Origin: CALOBA01 sp942491465 | GTDB lineage: Bacteria; Pseudomonadota; Gammaproteobacteria; Chromatiales; Chromatiaceae | Direction: 5' to 3' | Length of the DNA: 43,248 nt | NCBI GenBank assembly: GCA_942491465.1 | Contig: CALOBA010000021.1 | Location: 1 to 43,248, forward strand | Shown: positions 7,874 to 15,401 of the stretch, piece by piece | Layout of the letters: every line of letters begins with the position of its first letter | Position numbering within the stretch: the stretch's first letter is position 1 | The notes under the pieces: model-generated | The model's input: only the letters and a program-made list of their open reading frames with translations | Database searches by the model: none | What the model was told of the DNA's origin: nothing | Translations under genes and position numbers: made by a program

Positions 7874-9322
7874 CTAGATCGTGAACAGGTCCATGAACTT
7901 GTTCACCGGGGTGGCGGCGAGGGCGTCGGCGTCCATGCACAGGTCGTAGATGCGCGCGGCCTGGCCCTTGGGGAAGCGGGTGTGCAGGGCGTCGCGGAAC
8001 TTGGCCTCGAGCACCGGGATGCCCTCGGCGCGGCGGCGGCGGTGGCCGATGGGGTAGTCGATGGCGATCTGCTCGGTGCTGCTGGCGTCGGTGAAGAACA
8101 CCTGGATGGCGTTGCCGATGGCGCGCTTGTCCGGGTCGTAGTATTCGGCGGTGTAGCGCGGGTCTTCGGTGACCACCATCCGCTCGCGCAGGGCGTCGAT
8201 GCGCGGGTCGGCGGCGACGGCGTCCTCGTAGTGCTCGGCGGTCAGGGCGCCGTGGATGAGGCCGATGGCAACCATGTATTGCAGGCAGTGGTCGCGGTCC
8301 GCCGGGTTGTAGAGGGGGCCTTGCTTGTTGATGATGCGCACGGCGGGCTCTTGGGTCTTGAGTTCGATGCGGTCGATCTCGTGCAGCCGGTCCTTGACCT
8401 TGGGGTGCAGCGCCAGGGCACACTCCACCGCGGTCTGGGCGTGGAACTCCGCCGGGAAGCTGATCTTGAACAGGATCTGCTCCATCACGTAGCTGCCGTA
8501 GGGGCGTTGGAACTGGAACGGCTTGCCGTTGAACAGCACGTCGTAGAAGCCCCAGTTGGGCGCGGTCAGCACGGAGGGCAGCCCCATCTCGCCCTTCTGC
8601 ACCATCATCGCCAGGCGCACGCCGCGGGCGCTGGCGTCGCCCGCCGCCCAGGACTTGCGCGAGCCGGTGTTGGGGGCGTGGCGGTAGGTGCGCAGGCTCT
8701 GGCCGTCCACCCAGGCCTGGGACAGGGCATCGATGACCTGGTCCTTGTTCAGCCCCAGCATGTGCGCGGCCACCGCGGTGGAGGCGACCTTGACCAGCAC
8801 GACGTGGTCGAGCCCGACGCGGTTGAAGCTGTTCTCCAGCGCCAGCACGCCCTGGATCTCGTGGGCCTTGATCATGTAGCGCAGCACCTCGCCCATGCTC
8901 ATGGGCTGGCCGCCCTCGGCCAGGGCGGCGCGGCTGAGGTAGTCGGCCAGGCCGAGGATGCCCCCCAGGTTGTCGGAGGGGTGGCCCCACTCGGCGGCGA
9001 GCCAGGTGTCGTTGAAGTCGAGCCAGCGCACCAGGGCGCCGATGTCGAAGGCGGCCTGGATCGGATCGAGCTGGAACTGGGTGCCAGGCACCCGCGCACC
9101 GTTGGGCACCAGGGTACCGGGGACGATGGGGCCCAGGTGCTTGGTGCATTCCGGGTATTGCAGGGCGAGCATGGCGCAGCCGAGGCTGTCCATCAGGCAG
9201 TTGCGGGCGGTGTCCAAGGCCTCGTCGGAGCTGATCTCAACGTCGCAGATGTAGTCGGCGATGGCGGTCAGTTCGCTGTCGGGGTCGGGACGCAGATTGG
9301 TCTCGGCGATGTGGCTGCTCAT
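7874..9322 (-). CDS. prpD: 2-methylcitrate dehydratase PrpD
   Basis: A 482-residue protein of the MmgE/PrpD family, which dehydrates 2-methylcitrate to 2-methyl-cis-aconitate in the methylcitrate cycle of propionate breakdown. The length is normal. Recognisable blocks include IADYICDVEISSDEALDTARN, VRWLDFNDTWLAAEWGHPSDN, QTAVECALALHPKV and GHRRRRAEGIP near the end. The ATG at 9322 has a GAGGAG Shine-Dalgarno. It is the last gene of prpE-gntR-prpB-prpC-prpD. Its 3' region is duplicated at 1-210. The 266-base gap to prpC holds a repeat-rich hairpin. Confidence 0.95.
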   Translation of the reverse strand: MSSHIAETNLRPDPDSELTAIADYICDVEISSDEALDTARNCLMDSLGCAMLALQYPECTKHLGPIVPGTLVPNGARVPGTQFQLDPIQAAFDIGALVRWLDFNDTWLAAEWGHPSDNLGGILGLADYLSRAALAEGGQPMSMGEVLRYMIKAHEIQGVLALENSFNRVGLDHVVLVKVASTAVAAHMLGLNKDQVIDALSQAWVDGQSLRTYRHAPNTGSRKSWAAGDASARGVRLAMMVQKGEMGLPSVLTAPNWGFYDVLFNGKPFQFQRPYGSYVMEQILFKISFPAEFHAQTAVECALALHPKVKDRLHEIDRIELKTQEPAVRIINKQGPLYNPADRDHCLQYMVAIGLIHGALTAEHYEDAVAADPRIDALRERMVVTEDPRYTAEYYDPDKRAIGNAIQVFFTDASSTEQIAIDYPIGHRRRRAEGIPVLEAKFRDALHTRFPKGQAARIYDLCMDADALAATPVNKFMDLFTI

Positions 9323-9588
9323 GGGGTCTGACTCCTCACGGTTCTGAGTGAAGGTGAAAAAATATGCGGATCGGATGCTTGGGCCGGGTGTCGTTAGCCA
9401 GCTAATTCGGTATCGGGGTCGCTATCGGGATCGCTACCGGAATCGAGAGAGAAAACGCCGTTACCGGGTCGGTCAGTTCGATAGCGATCCCGATCCCGAT
9501 AGCGACCCGGCCCCGACCCCGACCCCGACCCCGATCCCGATTGCGCCCCGCCAACGCTGCGTGCAGGCCTTGGCGGCTCGCACGCGCT
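9323..9588. repeat. Hexamer repeats and long inverted repeat between prpC and prpD
   Basis: GGGTCGCTATCGGGATCGCTA-type sequence at 9416-9436 is the inverted complement of 9482-9508, apart from an extra CCCGAT in the second arm, so the RNA could form a stem of about 20 bp. The second arm runs into CCCCGA hexamers (about 9510-9540). The same hexamer family occurs upstream of the operon at 14683-14706. No gene is seen. A hairpin here could affect expression of prpD relative to the genes before it. Confidence 0.6.
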
Positions 9589-10743
9589 TCAGCGCTGGTC
9601 GATCGGCACCCAGCCGCGGTTCTCGGGGCCGACGTAGTTGGCGCTCGGGCGGATGATCTTGTTGTCCTGGCGCTGTTCGATGATGTGCGCGACCCAGCCT
9701 GTGGTGCGCGAGATGACGAACAGCGGCGTGAACATGGCCGTGGGTACGCCCAGCATTCGGTAGCTGACGGCGGAGAACCAGTCCAGGTTCGGGAACATCT
9801 TCTTCAGCTCCCACATGACCGTCTCCAGGCGCGCGGCGACGTCGAACATCAGCATGTCGCCCCGGTCCTCGGACAGGCCGCGGGCCACGGCCTTGATGAT
9901 CTCGTTGCGCGGGTCGCCGATGGTGTAGACCGGGTGGCCGAAGCCGATGATGATCTCCTTGCGACCGACGCGCTCACGGATGTCGGCCTCGGCCTCGTCG
10001 GCGCTGGCGTAGCGGCACTGGATGTCGCAGGCGACCTCGTTGGCGCCGCCGTGCTTGGGGCCGCGCAGGGCGCCGATGGCGCCGGTGATGGCGGAGTAGA
10101 TGTCGGAGTTGGTGCCGGCGACGACCCGGGCGGCGAAGGTCGAGGCGTTGAATTCGTGCTCGGCGTAGAGGTTCAGCGAGGTGTGCATGGCGCGCACGGC
10201 AAGCTCGGAGGGCTCGCGCCCGTGCAGCAGGCGCAGGAAGTGACCGCCGATGGTGTCGTCGTCGGTCTCCACATCGATGCGCTTGCCGTGGTGGCTGTAG
10301 TGGTACCAGTACAGCAGCATGGAGCCGAAGCTGGCCATCAGTCGGTCGCCGATCTCGCGGGCGGCGGCCAGAGGCATGGTCTCCTTCTCCGGCTCCAGCG
10401 TGCCGAGCACCGAGGCGCCGGTGCGCATCACGTCCATCGGGTGGGCCGACGGAGGCAGCTGCTCCAGCGCGGTCAGCAGGGCCGACGGCAGGCCGCGCAT
10501 GGCCGCCAGCCGCGCCTTGTAGGCGGCGAGCTGGGGTCGGGTGGGCAGCTCACCGTGGATCAGCAGGTGGGCGATCTCCTCGAATTCGGCCTTGTCGGAA
10601 AAGTCCAGGATGTCATAGCCGCGATAGTGCAGATCATTGCCGGTGCGGCCGACGGTACAGACCGCGGTATTGCCGGCGATGGTGCCGGACAGGGCGACCG
10701 ACTTCTTGGCCTTGGGCGCCTTCGCCTCGGGTTGCTCGCTCAT
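9589..10743 (-). CDS. prpC: 2-methylcitrate synthase PrpC
   Basis: A 384-residue citrate-synthase-fold enzyme that condenses propionyl-CoA with oxaloacetate. The family pattern is clear: AVCTVGRTGNDLHYRGYDI near the N-terminus, PLAAAREIGDRLMASFGSMLLYWYHYS in the middle, GPKHGGANE, and IIGFGHPVYTIGDPRN with the catalytic His region. The ATG at 10743 is preferred over in-frame codons further upstream because it is preceded by GGAG and gives the usual length (E. coli PrpC is 389 residues). It lies 188 bases after prpB and before prpD. The methylcitrate context and the neighbouring lyase separate it from the ordinary citrate synthase. Confidence 0.94.
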   Translation of the reverse strand: MSEQPEAKAPKAKKSVALSGTIAGNTAVCTVGRTGNDLHYRGYDILDFSDKAEFEEIAHLLIHGELPTRPQLAAYKARLAAMRGLPSALLTALEQLPPSAHPMDVMRTGASVLGTLEPEKETMPLAAAREIGDRLMASFGSMLLYWYHYSHHGKRIDVETDDDTIGGHFLRLLHGREPSELAVRAMHTSLNLYAEHEFNASTFAARVVAGTNSDIYSAITGAIGALRGPKHGGANEVACDIQCRYASADEAEADIRERVGRKEIIIGFGHPVYTIGDPRNEIIKAVARGLSEDRGDMLMFDVAARLETVMWELKKMFPNLDWFSAVSYRMLGVPTAMFTPLFVISRTTGWVAHIIEQRQDNKIIRPSANYVGPENRGWVPIDQR

Positions 10744-10931
10744 GGGTGCTGATCTCCGGTGGTCGTTTTGGTCGAGATGGGGTGTCGCTTCAATGGGTCC
10801 TGGCGACCCTGATCGGATGGAACATCCGTCGACGCAGGATGGATAGATGCGCAGGGCATGCACCGACGCGGCGTGGTGGATGCGCTGCGCTTATCCACCC
10901 TGCAAGCGTTCACAGGGTTTCGTCGTCGCCG
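10744..10931. repeat. prpB-prpC intercistronic hairpin (REP-like)
   Basis: GGTGGAT (10875-10881) and ATCCACC (10893-10899) enclose GCG-CTG-CGC with a two-base bulge, giving a stable imperfect stem. Similar GGTGGAT...ATCCACC palindromes are common between genes in many proteobacteria. Here it follows the prpB stop codon inside the operon and may stabilise or trim the transcript. Confidence 0.5.
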
Positions 10932-11858
10932 CTATTGGTCGCCGTCGCGCGCGAACAGGGCATCGAGCTTCTGTTCGAAGTCGTGGTAGCCGAGAAAGTC
11001 GTAGAGCTCCATGCGTGTCTGCATGTGCTCGATGACCGCCTGTTGGCTGCCGTCGCGGCGCACGGCCTGGTAGACGTCCAGGGCCGCCTTGTTCATGGCC
11101 CGGAAGGCCGTCAGCGGGTAGAGCACCAGCGCGACGCCCACGGCGCCGAGCTCGGTGGTGGTGAACAGGGGCGTGGCGCCGAACTCGGTGATGTTGGCCA
11201 GCACGGGCACATCCACCGCCTGCGTGAACCGGGCGTATTGGTCCAGCTCGGTTATGGCCTCGGGGAAGATCATGTCGGCGCCGGCCTCGACGCAGGCCTG
11301 GGCGCGCTCGATGGCGGAGTCCATGCCCTCCACGGCCAAGGCATCGGTCCGGGCCATGATGACGAAGTCGTCGGCGCGGGCATCGACGGCGGCCTTGATG
11401 CGGTCGACCATCTCGTCTTTGGAGACGATGGCCTTGCCGGGCCGGTGGCCGCAGCGCTTGGCCTGGACCTGGTCCTCGATGTGGCAGCCGGCGGCACCGG
11501 CGCGGATCAACTCGCGCACCGTGCGGGCGATGCTGAAGGCGCTGGAGCCGAAGCCGGTGTCGGCATCCACCAGCAGCGGCGCCGCGGTCACGTAGGTGAT
11601 GCGACGCACGTCCTCGAGCACGTCGTGCAGGTTGCTGATGCCCAGGTCGGGCAGCCCGAGAGAGCCGGCGGCCACACCGCCGCCGGAGAGGTACAGCGCA
11701 CGATAGCCGACCTGCTCCGCCATGATGGCGTGGTAGGCATTGATGGCGCCCATCACCTGCAGCGGGTGCTCCTCGGTCAGGGCCTGGCGCAGTTGGGCGC
11801 CGGGGGTGTTTGTCTCGGTCATTGGCGTAGCTCGGTAGGTAGGATCGGAATGAGTCAT
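10932..11858 (-). CDS. prpB: Methylisocitrate lyase PrpB
   Basis: A 308-residue (or 296-residue) member of the isocitrate lyase / PEP mutase superfamily that splits 2-methylisocitrate into pyruvate and succinate. It shows the signature KRCGH, the metal-binding LLVDADTGFG and AAGCHIEDQ segments, and FPEAITELDQY and NITEFGATPLFT, closely resembling E. coli PrpB. The ATG at 11858 overlaps the gntR stop codon (ATGA), suggesting translational coupling. The ATG at 11822 would give 296 residues, the length of E. coli PrpB, and aligns better with family N-termini; neither has a strong Shine-Dalgarno. Confidence 0.95.
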   Translation of the reverse strand: MTHSDPTYRATPMTETNTPGAQLRQALTEEHPLQVMGAINAYHAIMAEQVGYRALYLSGGGVAAGSLGLPDLGISNLHDVLEDVRRITYVTAAPLLVDADTGFGSSAFSIARTVRELIRAGAAGCHIEDQVQAKRCGHRPGKAIVSKDEMVDRIKAAVDARADDFVIMARTDALAVEGMDSAIERAQACVEAGADMIFPEAITELDQYARFTQAVDVPVLANITEFGATPLFTTTELGAVGVALVLYPLTAFRAMNKAALDVYQAVRRDGSQQAVIEHMQTRMELYDFLGYHDFEQKLDALFARDGDQ

Positions 11859-12565
11859 GACGGTGGCCCGCTGGCGGCACCTTCCAAGCGCTGCTGCACA
11901 TTGCGTCGGGACGCCCGGATATGCCGGCGCATCAGGATCTCGGCCAGTTCGCCGTCGCGCTCGGCGATGGCCTCGACGATGCGCCCGTGCTCGCGCAGGG
12001 CCGCCGGTGCCCGCGGACTGACCATGCCGAACTGGACCCGGTACATGCGCACCAGGTGGTAGAGGTCGTTGCAGAGCAGGGCCTTTAGGCGCGCGTTGTG
12101 GCTGCCGCGGACGATTTGGTAGTGAAAGTCCAGGTCCCCCTCGCGCTGGAAGTAGGCCTGGCCCTGCTCGCGGGCGACCTGCTGCTGGTGACGATCGATC
12201 AGCGCCTGCAGCTCGGCGATCTCAGCGTCGGTCATCTGCTCGGCGGCCAGCAGCGCGGCCATGCCCTCCAGGGCCTCGCGGACCTGGTAGACCTCAACCA
12301 GCTGCTTGCCGGAGAGCGAGATCACCCGCGCGCCGACGTTCGCCCGCCGGGTCACCAGGCTGGTGGACTCCAACCGGCGCATGGCCTCGCGCAGCGGCCC
12401 GCGGCTGCTGCCGAAGCGCCGCGCCAGCTCGGGCTCGCTGAGTTTGCTGCCGGCGGGGATGCGGCCCTCGACGATGTCTTGGCGCATCCGGGCGAAGAGC
12501 TGGTCGGCCAGGGTGACCACGGCGTCGCCGTCGCGGCCGGCAAAGACTGGTGCGCATTCCGGCAT
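11855..12565 (-). CDS. GntR family (FCD) regulator of the methylcitrate operon
   Basis: A 236-residue regulator with an N-terminal winged helix (LADQLFARMRQDIVEGRIPAGSKLSEPELARRFGSSRGPLREAMRRLES, about residues 19-70) and an all-helical FCD ligand-binding domain. The FCD part has the expected acidic and His residues (QVREALEGMAALLAA, DLDFHYQIVRGSHN, REHGRIVEAIAERD). It lies inside the operon, 23 bases after prpE and overlapping prpB by 4 bases. GntR/FCD proteins are common controllers of prp genes outside the enterobacteria. The two TGTCGACA palindromes around the prpE promoter are likely its operators. It probably represses until a methylcitrate-cycle intermediate binds; the ligand is inferred. 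Confidence 0.9.
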   Translation of the reverse strand: MPECAPVFAGRDGDAVVTLADQLFARMRQDIVEGRIPAGSKLSEPELARRFGSSRGPLREAMRRLESTSLVTRRANVGARVISLSGKQLVEVYQVREALEGMAALLAAEQMTDAEIAELQALIDRHQQQVAREQGQAYFQREGDLDFHYQIVRGSHNARLKALLCNDLYHLVRMYRVQFGMVSPRAPAALREHGRIVEAIAERDGELAEILMRRHIRASRRNVQQRLEGAASGPPS

Positions 12566-12588
12566 GGGCTAGGGGACCTGCTCTCGGC

Positions 12589-14481
12589 TCAACCGTTGGC
12601 GTAGCCGATGGTCTTCAGCACATCTTCGATCTCGGCCAGGATGGCCGGGTCGTCGATGGTCGCCGGCATGCGGTAGTCCCGACCCTCGGCGATGTGCTTC
12701 ATGGTGCCGCGCAGGATCTTGCCGGAGCGGGTCTTCGGCAGCCGCTCGACCACGGCCACATGCTTGAACGCCGCCACCGGGCCGATCTGCTGGCGCACCA
12801 GGGCGATCAGCTCGGCGGTGAGCACATCGAGGGGACGGTGGACGCCGGCCTTGAGCACCGCCAGCCCCAGCGGCAGCTCGCCCTTGAGCTGGTCGGCGAC
12901 GCCGATGACCGCGCACTCGGCCACATCCGGGTGGGCGGCCAATACCTCCTCGATCCCGCCGGTGGACAGCCGATGCCCGGCGACGTTGATGATGTCGTCG
13001 ATGCGGCTCATGATGAACAGATAGCCGTCGGCATCCTTGATGCCGGCATCGCCGGTGAGGTAATAGCCCGGCTCGGCCGCCAGATAGGAATCCAGGAAGC
13101 GCTGGTCGTCCTGCCACAACGTCGGCAGACAGCTCGGCGGCAGCGGCAGCCGGATCATGATGCGGCCGATCTCGCCCGCGGGCTGCTCGTGGCCGTCGTC
13201 GTCGAGGACGCGCACGTCATAGCCCGGCACCGGCTTGGTCGGCGAACCGGCCTTCACCGGCAAGGGCTCGATGCCCATGCAATTCGCGGCGATGGCCCAG
13301 CCGGTCTCGGTCTGCCACCAATGGTCGATCACCGGCACATGCAGCAGCTTCTGCGCCCAGATCAGGGTGTCCGGGTCGCAGCGCTCGCCGGCCAGGAATA
13401 GGGCGCGGAAGCCGCTGAGATCGTAGCCCTTGAGGAATTCCCCGGCGGAGTCCACCCGCTTGATGGCGCGAAACGCCGTCGGCGCCGTGAACATCACCGC
13501 GACCCGGTGCTCGCTGATCACCCGCCAAAAGGCCCCGGCATCCGGCGTGCCCACCGGCTTGCCCTCGTAGAGCACCGTGGTGCAGCCGTAGAGCAGCGGC
13601 GCATAGACGATGTAGGAGTGACCCACCACCCAGCCCACATCGGAGGCGGCCCAGAACACCTCCCCCGGCTGCATGTTGTAGACGTGGCGCATGCTCCAGG
13701 CCATGGCCACGGCATGGCCGCCGTTGTCGCGCACCACGCCCTTGGGCACGCCGGTGGTGCCGGAGGTGTAGAGGATGTACAGCGGGTCGGTGGCCTCGAC
13801 GCTGACGCAACCGTGGGGCTCGGCATCGGCCAGGGCCTCGTCCCAGGTCAGGTCGCGCCCCGCGGTCAGCGCCCCGGTTGCTTGCGGCCGCTGCAGGATG
13901 ATGCAGCGCTCGGGCTTGTGGGCGGCGGCGGCGATGGCGTCGTCGAGCAGCGGCTTGTAGTGCACGATGCGGCTCGGCTCGATGCCGCAGGAGCCGGCAA
14001 CGATGACCTTGGGCCTGGCGTCGTCGATGCGGGTGGCCAGCTCGCGGGCCGAGAACCCCCCGAAGACCACCGAGTGGATCGCGCCCAGGCGGGCGCAGGC
14101 GAGCATCGCGATCACCGCCTCCGGCACCATGGGCATGTAGACGATCACCCGGTCGCCCTTGCCCACCCCAAGCCTTGCCAATGCCCCGGCGAACAGCGCC
14201 ACCCGATCGCGGAGATCCCGGTAACTGATGGTCTGCTTGGTCTCGGTGACCGGGCTGTCGTAGATCAGCGCCGCCTGCTCGCCGCGACCGCCCTCGACGT
14301 GGCGGTCGAGGGCATTGTGGCAGGTGTTGAGCCGGCCGCCGGCGAACCAGCGGTAGAAGGGTGCGCTGCTGTCGTCCAAGACCTTGGCGAAGGGCTGATC
14401 CCAGTGGATCATCGCCGCCGCCTCGCCCCAGAAGCCTTCGGGGTCGTCAAGCGAGCGCTGGTAGAGCTGATCGTAGGACAT
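12589..14481 (-). CDS. prpE: Propionyl-CoA synthetase PrpE
   Basis: A 630-residue acyl-CoA synthetase of the acetyl/propionyl class, which activates propionate with ATP and CoA. The adenylation P-loop motif is YILYTSGTTGVPKGV, a later core motif is DHWWQTETGWAI, and the C-terminal catalytic lysine lies in LPKTRSGKILRGTMK. The opening YDQLYQRSLDDPEGFW is typical of PrpE. The ATG at 14481 has GAGGAG seven bases upstream; an in-frame ATG at 14574 would place the start inside the promoter. It is the first gene of the operon. Acetate may be a secondary substrate, but the context favours propionate. Confidence 0.94.
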   Translation of the reverse strand: MSYDQLYQRSLDDPEGFWGEAAAMIHWDQPFAKVLDDSSAPFYRWFAGGRLNTCHNALDRHVEGGRGEQAALIYDSPVTETKQTISYRDLRDRVALFAGALARLGVGKGDRVIVYMPMVPEAVIAMLACARLGAIHSVVFGGFSARELATRIDDARPKVIVAGSCGIEPSRIVHYKPLLDDAIAAAAHKPERCIILQRPQATGALTAGRDLTWDEALADAEPHGCVSVEATDPLYILYTSGTTGVPKGVVRDNGGHAVAMAWSMRHVYNMQPGEVFWAASDVGWVVGHSYIVYAPLLYGCTTVLYEGKPVGTPDAGAFWRVISEHRVAVMFTAPTAFRAIKRVDSAGEFLKGYDLSGFRALFLAGERCDPDTLIWAQKLLHVPVIDHWWQTETGWAIAANCMGIEPLPVKAGSPTKPVPGYDVRVLDDDGHEQPAGEIGRIMIRLPLPPSCLPTLWQDDQRFLDSYLAAEPGYYLTGDAGIKDADGYLFIMSRIDDIINVAGHRLSTGGIEEVLAAHPDVAECAVIGVADQLKGELPLGLAVLKAGVHRPLDVLTAELIALVRQQIGPVAAFKHVAVVERLPKTRSGKILRGTMKHIAEGRDYRMPATIDDPAILAEIEDVLKTIGYANG

Positions 14482-14543
14482 GGGCAACTCCTCGAGAGTG
14501 GTGGATCTGTTGTCGTGGCTGGTGCCCGTCCCGGCGACCATGC

Positions 14544-14559
14544 AGATTGTCGACAATCT
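14544..14559. promoter_or_regulatory. Predicted GntR operator 1
   Basis: AGATTGTCGACAATCT is a perfect 16-bp palindrome just downstream of the predicted transcription start of prpE. It has the two-fold symmetry and TTGTCGACAA-type core expected for a GntR/FCD dimer. Confidence 0.7.
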
Positions 14560-14573
14560 TTGAGGTTTTCGCA

Positions 14574-14601
14574 AAAATAGACGAATTTACGCCGATGTCA
14601 A
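14574..14601 (-). promoter_or_regulatory. Predicted sigma70 promoter of the prp operon
   Basis: On the minus strand TTGACA (14601-14596) and TATTTT (14579-14574) are separated by 16 bases. Transcription would start near 14567, about 85 bases before the prpE ATG. The -35 element is flanked by operator 2 and the start site by operator 1. Confidence 0.6.
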
Positions 14602-14605
14602 GCCA

Positions 14606-14621
14606 ATTCTGTCGACAATTT
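14606..14621. promoter_or_regulatory. Predicted GntR operator 2
   Basis: A second site with the same TGTCGACA core (14610-14617), in an imperfect palindrome ATTCTGTCGACAATT. It lies immediately upstream of the predicted -35 element, 62 bp from the first core (about six helical turns). Confidence 0.6.
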
Positions 14622-14855
14622 GAGGCGCTGCTGTTTCAGACCGGTTACCGGAGCATCCACCGAGCCGGCGCCGATCGTCCGCGGGATCGGGATCGGGATC
14701 GGGATCGGGGATTGAACCTGGCAGGATCGACACCGCCCAGGCGCCCGCGCATGATTAGGAGAGATAGCTGATCCGAGCCCGCCGGGCGCGGGTCGACAGG
14801 GCGGCATCGGCGCACTAGCATCGGCGACATCACCAATCACCCGGAGGCATCCAAC
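14622..14855. repeat. Intergenic region with GGGATC hexamer repeats
   Basis: Four perfect tandem copies of GGGATC lie at 14683-14706, the same hexamer family as in the prpC-prpD gap. No gene is seen. The end of this stretch holds the CGGAGG Shine-Dalgarno (14842-14847) of the next gene. Confidence 0.6.
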
Positions 14856-15401
14856 GTGGAGGCACTGAAGCTCAACACCGTGGCCGACCTCATGGCCAGC
14901 CCCGAGGAGCGCGTCGAGCTGATCGACGGCGAGATCGTCCGCCGACCAATGCCGCGCGCCGAGCACGGCATGGCCCAGACCCACACCGCCGTGGAGCTCG
15001 GCGACTTGACCCGCCGCAGCGGTCCCGGCGGCTGGTGGATCGCCACCGAGGTCGGCGTCGCCTACGAGACCCACCAATGCCCGAACCACGACCTCGCCGG
15101 CTGGCGCAAGGAACGCCTGCCCGAGCGCCCGAGCGGCATCATGGAGCTGACCCCGGACTGGGTCTGCGAGATCGTCTCCCCGGGCCACGAGCGCAAGGAC
15201 ACACTGACCCTATTGCTGCTGCTGCAACGCCACCGGGCGCCCTTCTACTGGCTGCTCTGGCCCGAGAACCGCACGCTCATCGCCTATGCGCTCGAAGACG
15301 GCCAGTACCGCATCTGCGCCAGCGTCAGCGAGCCGGTGCGGGTGCGGGTGCCGCCGTTCGATACGATCGAGCTGGATCTGGGCTACATCCTTGGGGCATG
15401 A
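14856..15401 (+). CDS. Uma2 family (DUF820) PD-(D/E)XK protein
   Basis: A 181-residue Uma2-family protein, a restriction-endonuclease-like fold multiplied in cyanobacteria and purple bacteria and sometimes linked to mobile elements. Motifs are RVELIDGEIVRRPMP (the family opening), a PNHDLAGW segment with the first acidic residue, and LTPDWVCEIVSPGH, equivalent to the PD...E-V-x-SP signature. The start is a GTG with CGGAGG eight bases upstream. Its 3' end overlaps the convergent histidine kinase gene by 19 bases. The biological role is unknown. Confidence 0.85.
   Translation: MEALKLNTVADLMASPEERVELIDGEIVRRPMPRAEHGMAQTHTAVELGDLTRRSGPGGWWIATEVGVAYETHQCPNHDLAGWRKERLPERPSGIMELTPDWVCEIVSPGHERKDTLTLLLLLQRHRAPFYWLLWPENRTLIAYALEDGQYRICASVSEPVRVRVPPFDTIELDLGYILGA

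Noticed and set aside
10744..10931. A separate promoter for prpC in the prpB-prpC gap
   Set aside because: No convincing -35/-10 pair with proper spacing was found; only the REP-like hairpin is clear.
14700..14725. A T-arm-like GGTTCAATCCCC on the minus strand
   Set aside because: No acceptor stem, anticodon arm or CCA end fits around it; it comes from the hexamer repeats.
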